This document shows, in pieces, positions 1-7,422 of a DNA stretch of 46,759 nucleotides. The notes beneath the pieces are model-generated. The model was given only the letters and a program-made list of their open reading frames with translations. It did not search any database and had not been told where the DNA came from. Each line of letters starts with the position of its first letter. The stretch's first letter is position 1. Both the position numbers and the translations under genes were made by a program. The stretch is from the NCBI GenBank assembly GCA_910586575.1, contig CAJUJQ010000005.1, positions 1 through 46,759 on the forward strand, in the 5' to 3' direction. The DNA comes from an uncultured Clostridia bacterium (GTDB taxonomy: Bacteria; Bacillota; Clostridia; Oscillospirales; Butyricicoccaceae).

Positions 1-2
1 GC

Positions 3-830
3 AATGGCCCCGCTTATTTGGAGCGTACCTGCGACCTGCCGCTTGCGGTCAAGCGGATTCTGGATTCCAAGACGTTTGACTACGGCACGATTTGTGCGTC
101 CGAACAGTCCATCATCTGTGACGAGGATATGGCAGGGGCGGTGCGCGCCGAGATGGAAAAACAGGGGGCGTATTTCCTGGATGATGAGGAGCGCGCCAGG
201 CTGGGGCGGTTCATCCTGCGGGCAAACGGCACGATGAACCCCGAAATCGTCGGGCGGAGCGTGGAGACGATCGCGCGGCTTGCGGGGCTGGAACGGGTTC
301 CGGCGTCGGCGCGCGTGCTGGTCGCGCGGGAGGACGGCGTTGGGCGCGGGCACCCCTACTCAAACGAGAAGCTCGGCCCTGTCCTGGGGTTTTATACCGG
401 GAAGGATTACCGGGAGGTCTGCGAAAAGGTCTGCACCATCCTGCGTTATGAGGGCGCGGGGCATACCTTCTCCATGCACACCCAGGATGAGCGGATGGTG
501 GAATATTTCGCGAAGCGCGTACCGGTATCGCGTGTCATGGTCAATACGCCGTCGGCGCTGGGCGGCATCGGCGGGACGACCAGCTTGCAGCCCGCGCTGA
601 CACTGGGCTGCGGCGCGGTGGGCGGCTCGGCAACCAGCGAAAACGTTGGCCCGATGCAGCTGCTCAATTTCCGGCGGGTGGCCTATGGGCTGCGGGAAAT
701 TGAGGATATCCGCGCGGGCGTGGAGCCGGAAAGCGCGGCCCTGCGGGGGACGGAAATCGACGAGATTGTCGCGCAGATTGTCGCGCGGCTTTCCGGGGCG
801 GCGTGCGCCCGGCAACAGGTTCAAATATGA
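3..830 (+). CDS. eutE: Acetaldehyde dehydrogenase (CoA-acylating), BMC type, 3' part
   Basis: The reading frame is open from the window edge (codon at position 3), so the N-terminal NAD-binding part lies outside. The visible 275 residues contain the ERTCDLPLAVKRILDSKTFD stretch and the catalytic-cysteine loop GTICASEQS, both typical of the EutE/PduP acylating aldehyde dehydrogenases. These convert acetaldehyde, NAD+ and CoA to acetyl-CoA inside a microcompartment. The C-terminus ends without an obvious amphipathic tail, so any encapsulation peptide would be at the missing N-terminus. The gene is followed after 22 bases by a BMC shell gene, and the phosphotransacetylase and NADH-handling partners are downstream. 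The EutE assignment rests on motifs and on the eutT/eutJ/eutQ neighbours; PduP is the alternative name for the same chemistry. Confidence 0.9.
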   Translation, partial: NGPAYLERTCDLPLAVKRILDSKTFDYGTICASEQSIICDEDMAGAVRAEMEKQGAYFLDDEERARLGRFILRANGTMNPEIVGRSVETIARLAGLERVPASARVLVAREDGVGRGHPYSNEKLGPVLGFYTGKDYREVCEKVCTILRYEGAGHTFSMHTQDERMVEYFAKRVPVSRVMVNTPSALGGIGGTTSLQPALTLGCGAVGGSATSENVGPMQLLNFRRVAYGLREIEDIRAGVEPESAALRGTEIDEIVAQIVARLSGAACARQQVQI

Positions 831-852
831 GGTTTTATAGGAGGGAACGATT

Positions 853-1146
853 ATGGCTACTACAATGCAGGCGCTTGGAATGATTGAAACAAAAGGCCTG
901 GTCGCATCGGTTGAGGCGGCTGACGCAATGGTCAAGGCGGCGAACGTGACGTTAATCGGCAAGGTGCACGTCGGCGGCGGGCTGGTGACCGTCATGGTGC
1001 GTGGGGACGTCGGCGCGGTCAAGGCGGCGACCGACGCGGGCGCGGCGGCGGCGGAGCGGGTTGGCGAACTGCTGTCCGTGCACGTCATCCCGCGTCCCCA
1101 TGAGGAGGTTGAGTACATCCTGCCAGTGCTGGACAAGCAGGCGTGA
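853..1146 (+). CDS. eutM: BMC-H hexameric shell protein (EutM/PduA-like)
   Basis: This 97-residue protein is a single Pfam-BMC domain. It begins MQALGMIETKGLVASVEAADAM after four residues, then has an AANVTLIGKVHVGGGLVTVMVRGD core and a closing HVIPRPHEEVEYILP segment, all standard for the flat hexagonal shell tiles. The pore loop is the VGGG stretch near residue 40, a little more glycine-rich than a typical KIGSG pore. The length is normal for BMC-H. An AGGAGG-like ribosome site lies just before the ATG at 853. It is the main facet protein of the shell and would be the most abundant product of this operon; further shell genes are expected upstream. Confidence 0.92.
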   Translation: MATTMQALGMIETKGLVASVEAADAMVKAANVTLIGKVHVGGGLVTVMVRGDVGAVKAATDAGAAAAERVGELLSVHVIPRPHEEVEYILPVLDKQA

Positions 1147-1200
1147 GGGAAGAAGCGCGCGCCCATTGAGCGGTAAAAAAGCACATCGGAGGGGATACGC

Positions 1201-1914
1201 TTGAAATATATTACGGAGGCCGCGCTGCGGGCGGCGCTGCGCGCGGAAGCCCCGGCGTGTTACCAGGTACCGCAGGGGCAGCGGCTGACACCCGCCGCGC
1301 GGGAGTATCTGCAATCCCGGAAAATCCGCATTGTGCCGCCCGGCAGCACGAAGCCCGGCGCAAAATTCGTGGACGCGGAAACCGGGGCGGCCTATTCGGA
1401 AAAGCCCGAGCACATGACGCACCTGAACGGGAACGTGCTGGCGCCCAAGAGCCATCCCCGTATCGCGTTCCGGGGGCGGCTGGATTCCCTGCAAAGTACC
1501 ATCCTGCTGGTGCAGTGCGCGCTGGACGGCCATGGTTATGACCGCCTGCTGGCGGATTTGGAGGATCTCCTGCGGGCACTGCGCATGATGATGCGCTGTG
1601 ATGTGCTGGACGAGCCGCTGCCCGGGGGCAGCCTGATCGGGCTGAGCCATCCGCAGCTGCGGGAGCAGTCGCACGACCCGCAGCGGTTCTTTGGCGTGCG
1701 GGCCATGACGCTGCCGCATTACACGATGGGGCGGGAGCTTGCGATGCTGAACCGCCTGCGCACCGCGGTGCGGGAAACCGAACTGGCGGCGGTGGAGGCC
1801 TTTCTGGAGGACGGCCGCTGCACCCGCAGCGACCTGGTAGAGGAGCTGAACCGGATGTCCAGCGCGCTGCACATTATGATGTGCCGGTGGATTGCCGGGC
1901 AGTATCGGACATAG
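1201..1914 (+). CDS. eutT: EutT-type cob(I)alamin adenosyltransferase
   Basis: EutT adenosylates cob(I)alamin to supply coenzyme B12 to ethanolamine ammonia-lyase. The 237-residue product starts with TTG at 1201, supported by GGAGGGG about eight bases upstream. Residues 2-40 (YITEAALRAALR... to LTPAAREYLQSRKIRIV) form the usual EutT N-terminal segment. The adenosyltransferase core follows with EHMTHLNG, then HPRIAFRGRLDSLQS and a helical C-terminal half. I do not see the CCxxC metal motif described in Salmonella EutT, so this would belong to the metal-motif-less Firmicutes form (inference). The stop codon TAG at 1912-1914 shares its G with the first base of a 123-bp repeat. The presence of EutT implies a B12-dependent lyase in the missing upstream part. 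Confidence 0.86.
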   Translation: MKYITEAALRAALRAEAPACYQVPQGQRLTPAAREYLQSRKIRIVPPGSTKPGAKFVDAETGAAYSEKPEHMTHLNGNVLAPKSHPRIAFRGRLDSLQSTILLVQCALDGHGYDRLLADLEDLLRALRMMMRCDVLDEPLPGGSLIGLSHPQLREQSHDPQRFFGVRAMTLPHYTMGRELAMLNRLRTAVRETELAAVEAFLEDGRCTRSDLVEELNRMSSALHIMMCRWIAGQYRT

Positions 1915-2036
1915 GAACTGTAAATGAATAAATTGTGACAAACGCGCCGCAGACTCTTTCGCCAGACAAGGGAACTGGGCGCGGTATGGCGGAAGAAGAT
2001 GCAAGCGATTGCCGCAAGTTGTTTTTGAACAGTTCC
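1914..2036 (+). repeat. 123-bp MITE-like interspersed repeat, copy A
   Basis: This element begins GGAACTGT and ends ACAGTTCC, an 8-bp terminal inverted repeat, and is flanked by ATA on both sides (1911-1913 and 2037-2039), which looks like a 3-bp target duplication. A second copy of the same length lies at 45825-45947 in inverse orientation and a decayed copy at 40443-40565. It has no coding capacity. It sits inside the eut operon between eutT and eutJ, starting on the last base of the eutT stop codon. The family is not one I can name. Confidence 0.85.
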
Positions 2037-2052
2037 ATAGGGGGTCTGTTTT

Positions 2053-2874
2053 ATGATGGATTTGGAGCGGGTAAACGCTTATATGGCACGCGTCAGGGCG
2101 TCGGAAACCGAAACGTTCGAGCCGGTCCCGGGCGGACTGAAAACGGGGCTGGATTTGGGTACGGCATATATTGTGCTGGTGGTGCTGGACGAGGAAGATA
2201 ATCCCATTGCCTGCGAAAAACAGGCCGCGTCGGTGCTGCGGGACGGCGTTGTCGTCGATTATATCGGCGCGCTGCACATTGTCACCGGCCTCAAAAAACG
2301 GCTGGAGGAACGGCTGGGGCGGGAGCTGGTGAATTGTGCCATTGCCATGCCAGCCGGGACCGAATCGAGCGCCCAAACCCACCGCTATGTCGCCGAGGGC
2401 GCGGGCTTTGAGGTGACAGCCGTCCTGGACGAGCCGAGCGCGGCGAACGCGGTCTATCAAATCGAGGACGGCGTGGTGGTCGATATCGGCGGCGGCACGA
2501 CCGGGCTTGCCGTGCTGGAAAACGGCTGTGTAGTCCGTACCGCGGACGAGCCGACCGGCGGCAGCCATCTGACGCTTGTCCTGGCGGGGAACTATCATAT
2601 TCCCTTTGAGCAGGCCGAGGAAATCAAAATGGACCCGTCACGCCATCGGGAAATTTTGCCGGTCGTCCGGGCGGTGGCCGAAAAAATGGCGTCGATTGTC
2701 CGCCGGTATGTTGACCGGGAACGGACGGACACGCTCTATCTCTGCGGCGGCACCTGCTGTTTGCAGGGGATTGAGACGATTTTTGAAAAGGAAACCGGTA
2801 TACGCACCGTCAAGCCCGAGGACCCGTTCCTGGTCACACCGGCGGGGATTGCGATGGACTGTACTGCCGGATGA
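2053..2874 (+). CDS. eutJ: EutJ-type Hsp70-like ATPase/chaperone
   Basis: The 273-residue protein has the actin/Hsp70 ATPase fold: phosphate-1 motif GLDLGTAYIVLVVLDE near residue 33, phosphate-2 motif VVDIGGGTTGLAVLENG near residue 143, and an adenosine motif LYLCGGTCCLQGIE near residue 233. EutJ is thought to assist assembly or reactivation of the B12-dependent lyase in eut operons; its exact function is not settled. ATG codons at 2053 and 2056 both follow a GGGGG ribosome site; 2053 is used here. It is separated from eutT by the inserted repeat and overlaps the unused early ATG of the next gene, so it is translated as part of the operon. Confidence 0.9.
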   Translation: MMDLERVNAYMARVRASETETFEPVPGGLKTGLDLGTAYIVLVVLDEEDNPIACEKQAASVLRDGVVVDYIGALHIVTGLKKRLEERLGRELVNCAIAMPAGTESSAQTHRYVAEGAGFEVTAVLDEPSAANAVYQIEDGVVVDIGGGTTGLAVLENGCVVRTADEPTGGSHLTLVLAGNYHIPFEQAEEIKMDPSRHREILPVVRAVAEKMASIVRRYVDRERTDTLYLCGGTCCLQGIETIFEKETGIRTVKPEDPFLVTPAGIAMDCTAG

Positions 2875-2888
2875 GGGGAGGGAATGAG

Positions 2889-3608
2889 ATGGATCACGCG
2901 ACCGCAGAGGAGATTATCCGCAGGGTGCTTGAGCAGCTCCAGGCCGCGCCGTCCGGGGAAGAAAAGCCCCGCCTGCTGCTTCTGGCGCGTCAGCATGGGA
3001 CGGCATGCCACGCGCTGCTTGAGAGCGCAGCCCTCCGCGCGCGCTACCGCGTGGACTGCGCGCAGACGCAGGGAAGCCCTGCCGCGCCGGAGGATTATGA
3101 AGCGGTGATCCTGTTTGGTTTCAGCTGTGACGCGATGAGCGAGCTGGCAGCCGGCTGCTGCACAAGCGATTACACGCGTTTGGCGCGCAGGGCGCTGCTG
3201 CTGGGACGGAAGCTGTATATCCCGTCAAACGAGGTTGAGCTTTACCGGTACCAAAGCACCGCGCCCGCCGCCTGTTATGAGATGCTGCGCGGGCAGATGG
3301 CGCTGCTGGAATCCTTCGGCGTGGTGGTATGCAGCGCCGCCGAGCTGGTGCCGCGGCTGCTGGGGACGGCGCAGACGGTCACGGAGCAGCCGCCCTGCAA
3401 TCACCGTAGCGATCACGGGAATGAGGAAGGGACGTTCCGCTGTGAAAAGCGCGTCCTGACCGAGCGGGATGTGTCCGAAGCCGCGCAGCGGAAAGCCCGC
3501 CGGATTTTGGCAGGCAGCCGCTGTATCGTGACCGCGCTGGCGCAGGACCTGGCCGAAGAGCAGCGGATTGAGATTGTCCGGTGCGCGCGGGAAGGAGGCG
3601 GCCGGTGA
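2889..3608 (+). CDS. BMC-associated conserved protein (eut hypothetical) with putative encapsulation peptide
   Basis: This 239-residue protein belongs, by context and pattern, to the conserved unnamed protein found between eutT/eutJ and eutN in Firmicutes. The start at 2889 follows GGGAGGG; an upstream ATG at 2871 would overlap eutJ and has no better site. Residues 1-20 (ATAEEIIRRVLEQLQ) form a short amphipathic helix followed by a linker, the layout of a BMC encapsulation peptide. Residues about 27-170 look like a Rossmann-type flavoprotein/nucleotide fold (RLLLLARQH... EAVILFGFS). Residues about 190-236 (RVLTERDVSEAA... VTALAQDLAEEQRIEIV) resemble the N-terminal segment of EutT. The stop overlaps the GTG start of eutN. 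Catalytic function is unknown. Confidence 0.75.
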   Translation: MDHATAEEIIRRVLEQLQAAPSGEEKPRLLLLARQHGTACHALLESAALRARYRVDCAQTQGSPAAPEDYEAVILFGFSCDAMSELAAGCCTSDYTRLARRALLLGRKLYIPSNEVELYRYQSTAPAACYEMLRGQMALLESFGVVVCSAAELVPRLLGTAQTVTEQPPCNHRSDHGNEEGTFRCEKRVLTERDVSEAAQRKARRILAGSRCIVTALAQDLAEEQRIEIVRCAREGGGR

Positions 3609-3892
3609 GAATTGCGAAGGTCATCGGGAATATCTGGGCGACGCGCAAGGAGGAACGGCTCGCGGGGCTGAAGCTGCTGATTGTCCGTCCGCTGGACGTG
3701 TGCAGCGGTTCCTGTGACCGTGCCCCCGTTGTCGCGGCGGACCTCATCGGCGCGGGCGTGGGCGAAACGGTGATTGTTGTTTCCGGCAGCTCGGCGCGCA
3801 GTGCCGTGGGGGATATGTCCATCCCGGTTGACGCGACGGTCGTCGGGATAGTGGACGATTTGGAGCTTGCCGGGGACGGCGGAGGACGGTGA
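3605..3892 (+). CDS. eutN: BMC-P pentameric vertex protein (EutN/CcmL)
   Basis: The 95-residue product begins with GTG at 3605, overlapping the previous stop by four bases, with GAAGGAGG just upstream. The sequence has the EutN/CcmL pattern: RIAKVIGNIWATRKEERLAG at the start, KLLIVRPLD, then VAADLIGAGVGETVIVVSGSSAR and a closing VDATVVGIVDDLE. Such proteins form pentamers that cap the vertices of the icosahedral shell. Length is normal. Translation is probably coupled to the upstream gene by the overlap. Confidence 0.93.
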   Translation: MRIAKVIGNIWATRKEERLAGLKLLIVRPLDVCSGSCDRAPVVAADLIGAGVGETVIVVSGSSARSAVGDMSIPVDATVVGIVDDLELAGDGGGR

Positions 3893-3896
3893 CGGA

Positions 3897-5243
3897 ATGA
3901 CGAATTTCATCAAGCAAATCAAGGCGGCGGGCGTGGTCGGCGCGGGCGGCGCGGGATTCCCCACCCATATCAAGCTGAACGCCGAGGCCGAATACCTGAT
4001 TGTCAACGCGGCGGAATGCGAGCCGCTGATTGAAACCGACAAGTACCTTTGCCGCAGCTTTGCGCCGCAGATTGTGCAGGCGGTTCTTGCAGCCAAGGCG
4101 CATCTGCACGCCGTCCACGCGGTGATTGCCCTCAAGGGGAAATACCGTGCCGAAATCGAGGCGCTGGGCGCTGCCATCCGGCAGGCGGGGGCTGATATCC
4201 GTCTGTTTGAAATGGGTACCTTTTACCCTGCCGGGGATGAGCAGACGATGGTGCGGCAGGTCACGGGGCGCACGGTCCCCGAGCGCGGCCTGCCGCTGGA
4301 CGTGGGCTGTGTGGTTGACAACGTGGGGACCATGCTCAGCATCTATGACGCGACGCAGGGCGCGCCGGTCACCGGGAAATATCTTTCGGTCGTCGGCGAG
4401 GTGCGCGAACCGGTGATGCTGCATGTCCCCGTCGGAACGCCGGTCAGCGCATGCGTGCAGGCGGCGCAGCCGCTTTGCGGGGATTACGCGCTCATTCTCG
4501 GCGGGCCGATGATGGGCAGGGTCCTGCAAACGCCGGAGGAGGCAGCCGCCGCCGTCGTGCAGAAAACGACCGGCAATGTGATTGTGCTTCCACGGGAGCA
4601 CTATTTAATCCGCCATGCGGCGCTGCCGCTGGAAGCCGTCCGGCACCAGGCGAAAAGCGCCTGTATCCAGTGCCGGATGTGCACCGACCTGTGCCCGCGC
4701 TATCTGCTTGGGCATCAAATCCGCCCGCATCTGGTGATGCGCAATCTTTGGCGGGAACGGACGATCGGGAGCGGCGAGGAATTTTTGCAGGCGTTCGGCG
4801 ACGCGGCGAACTGCTGTGACTGCGGCGTATGCGAAATGTTTTCCTGTCCGATGGGGCTTTCGCCGCGCCGGGTCAACCAGCATATGAAACAGGCGCTGCG
4901 GGAGCGCGGGATACAGGTGCCGCGCCGCGAAGCGCCGCAAGCGCGGAGCGCTTTGGAGCTGCGCCGCACGTCGACCGGCCGCCTGATTAGCCGCCTGGGG
5001 CTGTCGAAGTATAACGGGCTTCATGCGGGGACGTGCATAGAGCTTGCCGTGGATGAGGTATTCATCCCGTTTGCGCAGCATATCGGCAAGCCTGCCGTGC
5101 CCGTCAAACAGGCCGGCGATACGGTTGCGCTCGGTGAGCTGCTGGCAGCCGCCGCGAAAGGCGTTTCTGCCAATATTCACGCCAGTATTTCCGGAACCGT
5201 GACCGAAATCAATGAAAACGGGGCGCGAATCCGAAAACAGTAA
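3897..5243 (+). CDS. pduS: PduS/RnfC-like flavo-iron-sulfur NADH oxidoreductase of the BMC
   Basis: The 448-residue protein resembles PduS and the N-terminal half of RnfC. It has a glycine-rich nucleotide/FMN motif VVGAGGAGFPTHIKLNAE at residues 9-26, an RnfC-type core with GGPMMGR, two 4Fe-4S motifs (CIQCRMCTDLCP near residue 255 and CCDCGVCEMFSCP near residue 306), and a C-terminal biotinyl/SLBB-like region. PduS can reduce cob(II)alamin and oxidise NADH; in this setting it could pair with EutT or recycle NAD+ for EutE. ATG at 3897 lies four bases after the eutN stop. Its neighbour is a PduT-like shell protein with a Cys in the pore, and the pair is known from other BMC loci as a possible electron route across the shell. 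Confidence 0.87.
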   Translation: MTNFIKQIKAAGVVGAGGAGFPTHIKLNAEAEYLIVNAAECEPLIETDKYLCRSFAPQIVQAVLAAKAHLHAVHAVIALKGKYRAEIEALGAAIRQAGADIRLFEMGTFYPAGDEQTMVRQVTGRTVPERGLPLDVGCVVDNVGTMLSIYDATQGAPVTGKYLSVVGEVREPVMLHVPVGTPVSACVQAAQPLCGDYALILGGPMMGRVLQTPEEAAAAVVQKTTGNVIVLPREHYLIRHAALPLEAVRHQAKSACIQCRMCTDLCPRYLLGHQIRPHLVMRNLWRERTIGSGEEFLQAFGDAANCCDCGVCEMFSCPMGLSPRRVNQHMKQALRERGIQVPRREAPQARSALELRRTSTGRLISRLGLSKYNGLHAGTCIELAVDEVFIPFAQHIGKPAVPVKQAGDTVALGELLAAAAKGVSANIHASISGTVTEINENGARIRKQ

Positions 5244-5256
5244 GGAGGGGCTGTGT

Positions 5257-5805
5257 GTGATTACCAGTGGTCTTGCAATTGGTATGGTGGAACTGAACAG
5301 TATTGCGCGCGGAATTGAGATCTGTGATGGTATGGTCAAGGCCGCTGAGGTCCGTTTGCTTCGCGCGTCTACCGTTTGCCCGGGGAAATACCTGGTTTTA
5401 ATCGGGGGCGAAACCGGGGCGGTCAAGGCTTCCATGGAGGAGGGCGTCCAATCGGGGGGAGAGCATGTTGTGGATACGCTGCTCATCCCGAATATCCATC
5501 AGGACGTGCTGCGCGCGGTCAGTATGACAACGCAGCCTGACCGGCTGGGTGCGGTCGGTGTGTTGGAATATTACTCGGTCGCGTCCGCCATCGTCGGCGC
5601 GGACCTTGCGGCAAAGGCGGCTGACGTTACGCTGATAGAGGTGCGGATTGGCTACGCAATCGGCGGAAAGGGCTTTGTGACACTCACCGGCGATGTGGCC
5701 GCCGTGCGCGCCGCTGTTGCCGCCGCCGAGCGGGAAGCGCCGCTGCTGGTCGGCACGTCGGTGATTCCGCGTCCCGCGCCCGAAGTGTTTGAAGCGCTGA
5801 TGTAA
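5257..5805 (+). CDS. pduT: BMC-T tandem-domain shell protein, PduT-like with Fe-S cysteine
   Basis: The 182-residue protein contains two BMC domains in tandem (about residues 4-90 and 95-178), so three copies form one pseudohexamer. The GTG start at 5257 is fixed by AAGGAGGGG six bases upstream; an ATG at 5212 lies inside the previous gene. The first domain carries STVCPGKYLVLIGG, and the CPGKY cysteine matches the residue that in PduT holds a 4Fe-4S cluster in the central pore. The second domain has ADVTLIEVRIGYAIGGKGFVT. It follows the PduS-like gene after 13 bases, supporting an electron-transfer partnership through the shell. Confidence 0.92.
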   Translation: MITSGLAIGMVELNSIARGIEICDGMVKAAEVRLLRASTVCPGKYLVLIGGETGAVKASMEEGVQSGGEHVVDTLLIPNIHQDVLRAVSMTTQPDRLGAVGVLEYYSVASAIVGADLAAKAADVTLIEVRIGYAIGGKGFVTLTGDVAAVRAAVAAAEREAPLLVGTSVIPRPAPEVFEALM

Positions 5806-5829
5806 TCGTGGGGAAAGGAAGGGAATGGA

Positions 5830-6279
5830 ATGCAAATCAGTGAAGAGCTTGTCCGCAAGGTCGTGATGAACGTCCTGTCCGAGCGCGCCGCCGTGCCTGC
5901 GGATGCGCCGAAACCGTCTGCGGCGGTGCCGAAGCAGGTTGACCCGAGCGGCATCCTGCGGGCAAAAATCAGCGAGATACCGCTGAAACCGTTTGAAAAC
6001 CGGCGGGATGTCCGGCTCTGCGATATTGCCACGCTGGAAGAAGCGCCCCGTATCGGCTGCGGCGTGATGGAGCTGTCAAATCGTGCCGATTTTGAATGGA
6101 CGCTGGCCTATGACGAATGGGATGTCGTGCTCGAGGGGCGGCTTGAAATTCAAATCGACGGGAGGGTGGTTGCCGGGGAACCGGGGGATGTGCTTTATAT
6201 CCCGCGTGACAGCCACATCCATTTTACAACGCCGGAGTACGCGCGGTTTGTCTACACCGTATTCCCCGCCGACTGGTAA
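5830..6279 (+). CDS. eutQ: EutQ-like cupin protein with N-terminal amphipathic helix
   Basis: The 149-residue protein has an N-terminal helix (ISEELVRKVVMNVLSE, residues 3-18), a proline/alanine linker (about residues 19-40) and a C-terminal cupin barrel (residues about 60-149: EWDVVLEGRLEIQIDG, then GDVLYIPRDSHIHF). This is the EutQ cupin domain; EutQ has been reported to have acetate kinase activity, which would complete acetyl-CoA to acetate conversion with the next gene. The helix-plus-linker layout matches a BMC encapsulation peptide (inference). It is shorter than enterobacterial EutQ. GGAAAGGAAGGG precedes the ATG at 5830. Confidence 0.88.
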   Translation: MQISEELVRKVVMNVLSERAAVPADAPKPSAAVPKQVDPSGILRAKISEIPLKPFENRRDVRLCDIATLEEAPRIGCGVMELSNRADFEWTLAYDEWDVVLEGRLEIQIDGRVVAGEPGDVLYIPRDSHIHFTTPEYARFVYTVFPADW

Positions 6280-6294
6280 ACAGGGGGGGTTCCA

Positions 6295-7275
6295 ATGTTT
6301 GACAATTTAGTTGCAGGGCTGAAAAAACGGCATACCACCCTGGTATTCACCGAGGGCGCGGACCCCCGTATCCTTTCCGCCGCCGCAAGGCTCAAGCGGG
6401 AAGGCGTCGCAGAGCCGCTGCTGATTGGAAGCCCCGAGGAGGTCCGGGACACGGCGAAGGGAATCGGGGCGGAGCTGGCGGATATCCGTATCATAGACCC
6501 GCTGCGTTACCGCCGGATGGATGCGCTTGCGGAAAAAATGCATGCCCTTCGCGGCGGGAAGCTTTCCCTTGCGGACTGCCGGGCGCAGCTTCAAAAGGGA
6601 AATTATTTTGGAACCATGCTGGTGAAAATGGGGATTGCGGACGGCCTGCTTGGCGGCGCGACCTATTCCACCGCGGATACCGTGCGCCCGGCGCTGCAAT
6701 TGATTCGGACGAAGCCGGGGGCGTCGCTGGTCAGCTCCTGTTTCCTGCTCGTTCCGAAGCCGGGCAGCGCGCAGAAACCGCTTGTGATGGCGGATTGTGC
6801 CATCAACCTCCACCCCAGCGCGGAAGAGCTGGCGGAAATCGCGGCAGCGGCGGCGGACTGCGCCAGGCTGTTTGAAATCGACCCTCAGATAGCCTTCCTT
6901 TCTTATTCAACGAAAGGTTCGGGCAAGGGGCCGGACGTGGATAAAATGCGCCGTGCGGCGGAGCTTGCCAAGGCGGCGCGGCCCGGGCTTGCGATTGAGG
7001 GGGAGCTACAGTTCGACGCTGCCGTTTCGCCCGAGGTTGCCCGGACGAAATGCCCGGGGCTTCCGGTCGCGGGGCAGGCGAATACCTTTATTTTCCCCGA
7101 TATCAACGCGGGGAACATCGGCTATAAAATTGCCCAGCGGCTGGGCGGGTATGACGCGTTCGGGCCGATTTTGCTGGGGCTGAATGCGCCGGTCAATGAT
7201 TTGTCCCGGGGCTGCTCCGCCGAGGAGGTCTATTATATGGCGGTTATTACGGCAGGGCTTCGCCCCGGCGGCTGA
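6295..7275 (+). CDS. eutD: Phosphate acetyltransferase (EutD/Pta)
   Basis: Converts acetyl-CoA and phosphate to acetyl-phosphate and CoA, recycling CoA for EutE. The 326-residue length is that of single-domain Pta/EutD. Visible family motifs are RILSAAARLKREGVAEPLLIG near residue 24, GLLGGATYSTADTVRPALQ near 121, AINLHPSAEELAEIA near 166, and the C-terminal GQANTFIFPDINAGNIGYKI and NDLSRGCSAEEVYYMA blocks. A GGGGGG site precedes the ATG at 6295, 15 bases after eutQ. It is the last gene of the visible BMC operon. It is not the BMC-specific PduL family. Confidence 0.93.
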   Translation: MFDNLVAGLKKRHTTLVFTEGADPRILSAAARLKREGVAEPLLIGSPEEVRDTAKGIGAELADIRIIDPLRYRRMDALAEKMHALRGGKLSLADCRAQLQKGNYFGTMLVKMGIADGLLGGATYSTADTVRPALQLIRTKPGASLVSSCFLLVPKPGSAQKPLVMADCAINLHPSAEELAEIAAAAADCARLFEIDPQIAFLSYSTKGSGKGPDVDKMRRAAELAKAARPGLAIEGELQFDAAVSPEVARTKCPGLPVAGQANTFIFPDINAGNIGYKIAQRLGGYDAFGPILLGLNAPVNDLSRGCSAEEVYYMAVITAGLRPGG

Positions 7276-7422
7276 TTCCGTTTGCCCACTGCGGCGGTGT
7301 GCTTGGAATGTATCGAATGAAATTCGGGTCTTTACTTTTAACTGCTATTGTGTTAAAGTAGAAGGAAAGCAGACCATATACACTTTTTCGACCGATATTC
7401 GAGATTGAAAGGAATTGCCAAA
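7276..7422. other. Intergenic region with operator-like inverted repeat
   Basis: Between the phosphotransacetylase and lyase genes there is an AT-rich stretch at about 7330-7365 containing ACTTTTAAC followed a few bases later by GTTAAAGT, an imperfect inverted repeat that could be an operator or weak promoter for the lyase gene. I see no clear -35/-10 pair and no strong terminator after the eut operon here. Confidence 0.35.

Noticed and set aside
1914..2036. Riboswitch or attenuator before eutJ
   Set aside because: The same sequence occurs at unrelated loci in both orientations with target duplications, which fits a mobile repeat rather than an operon-specific regulator.
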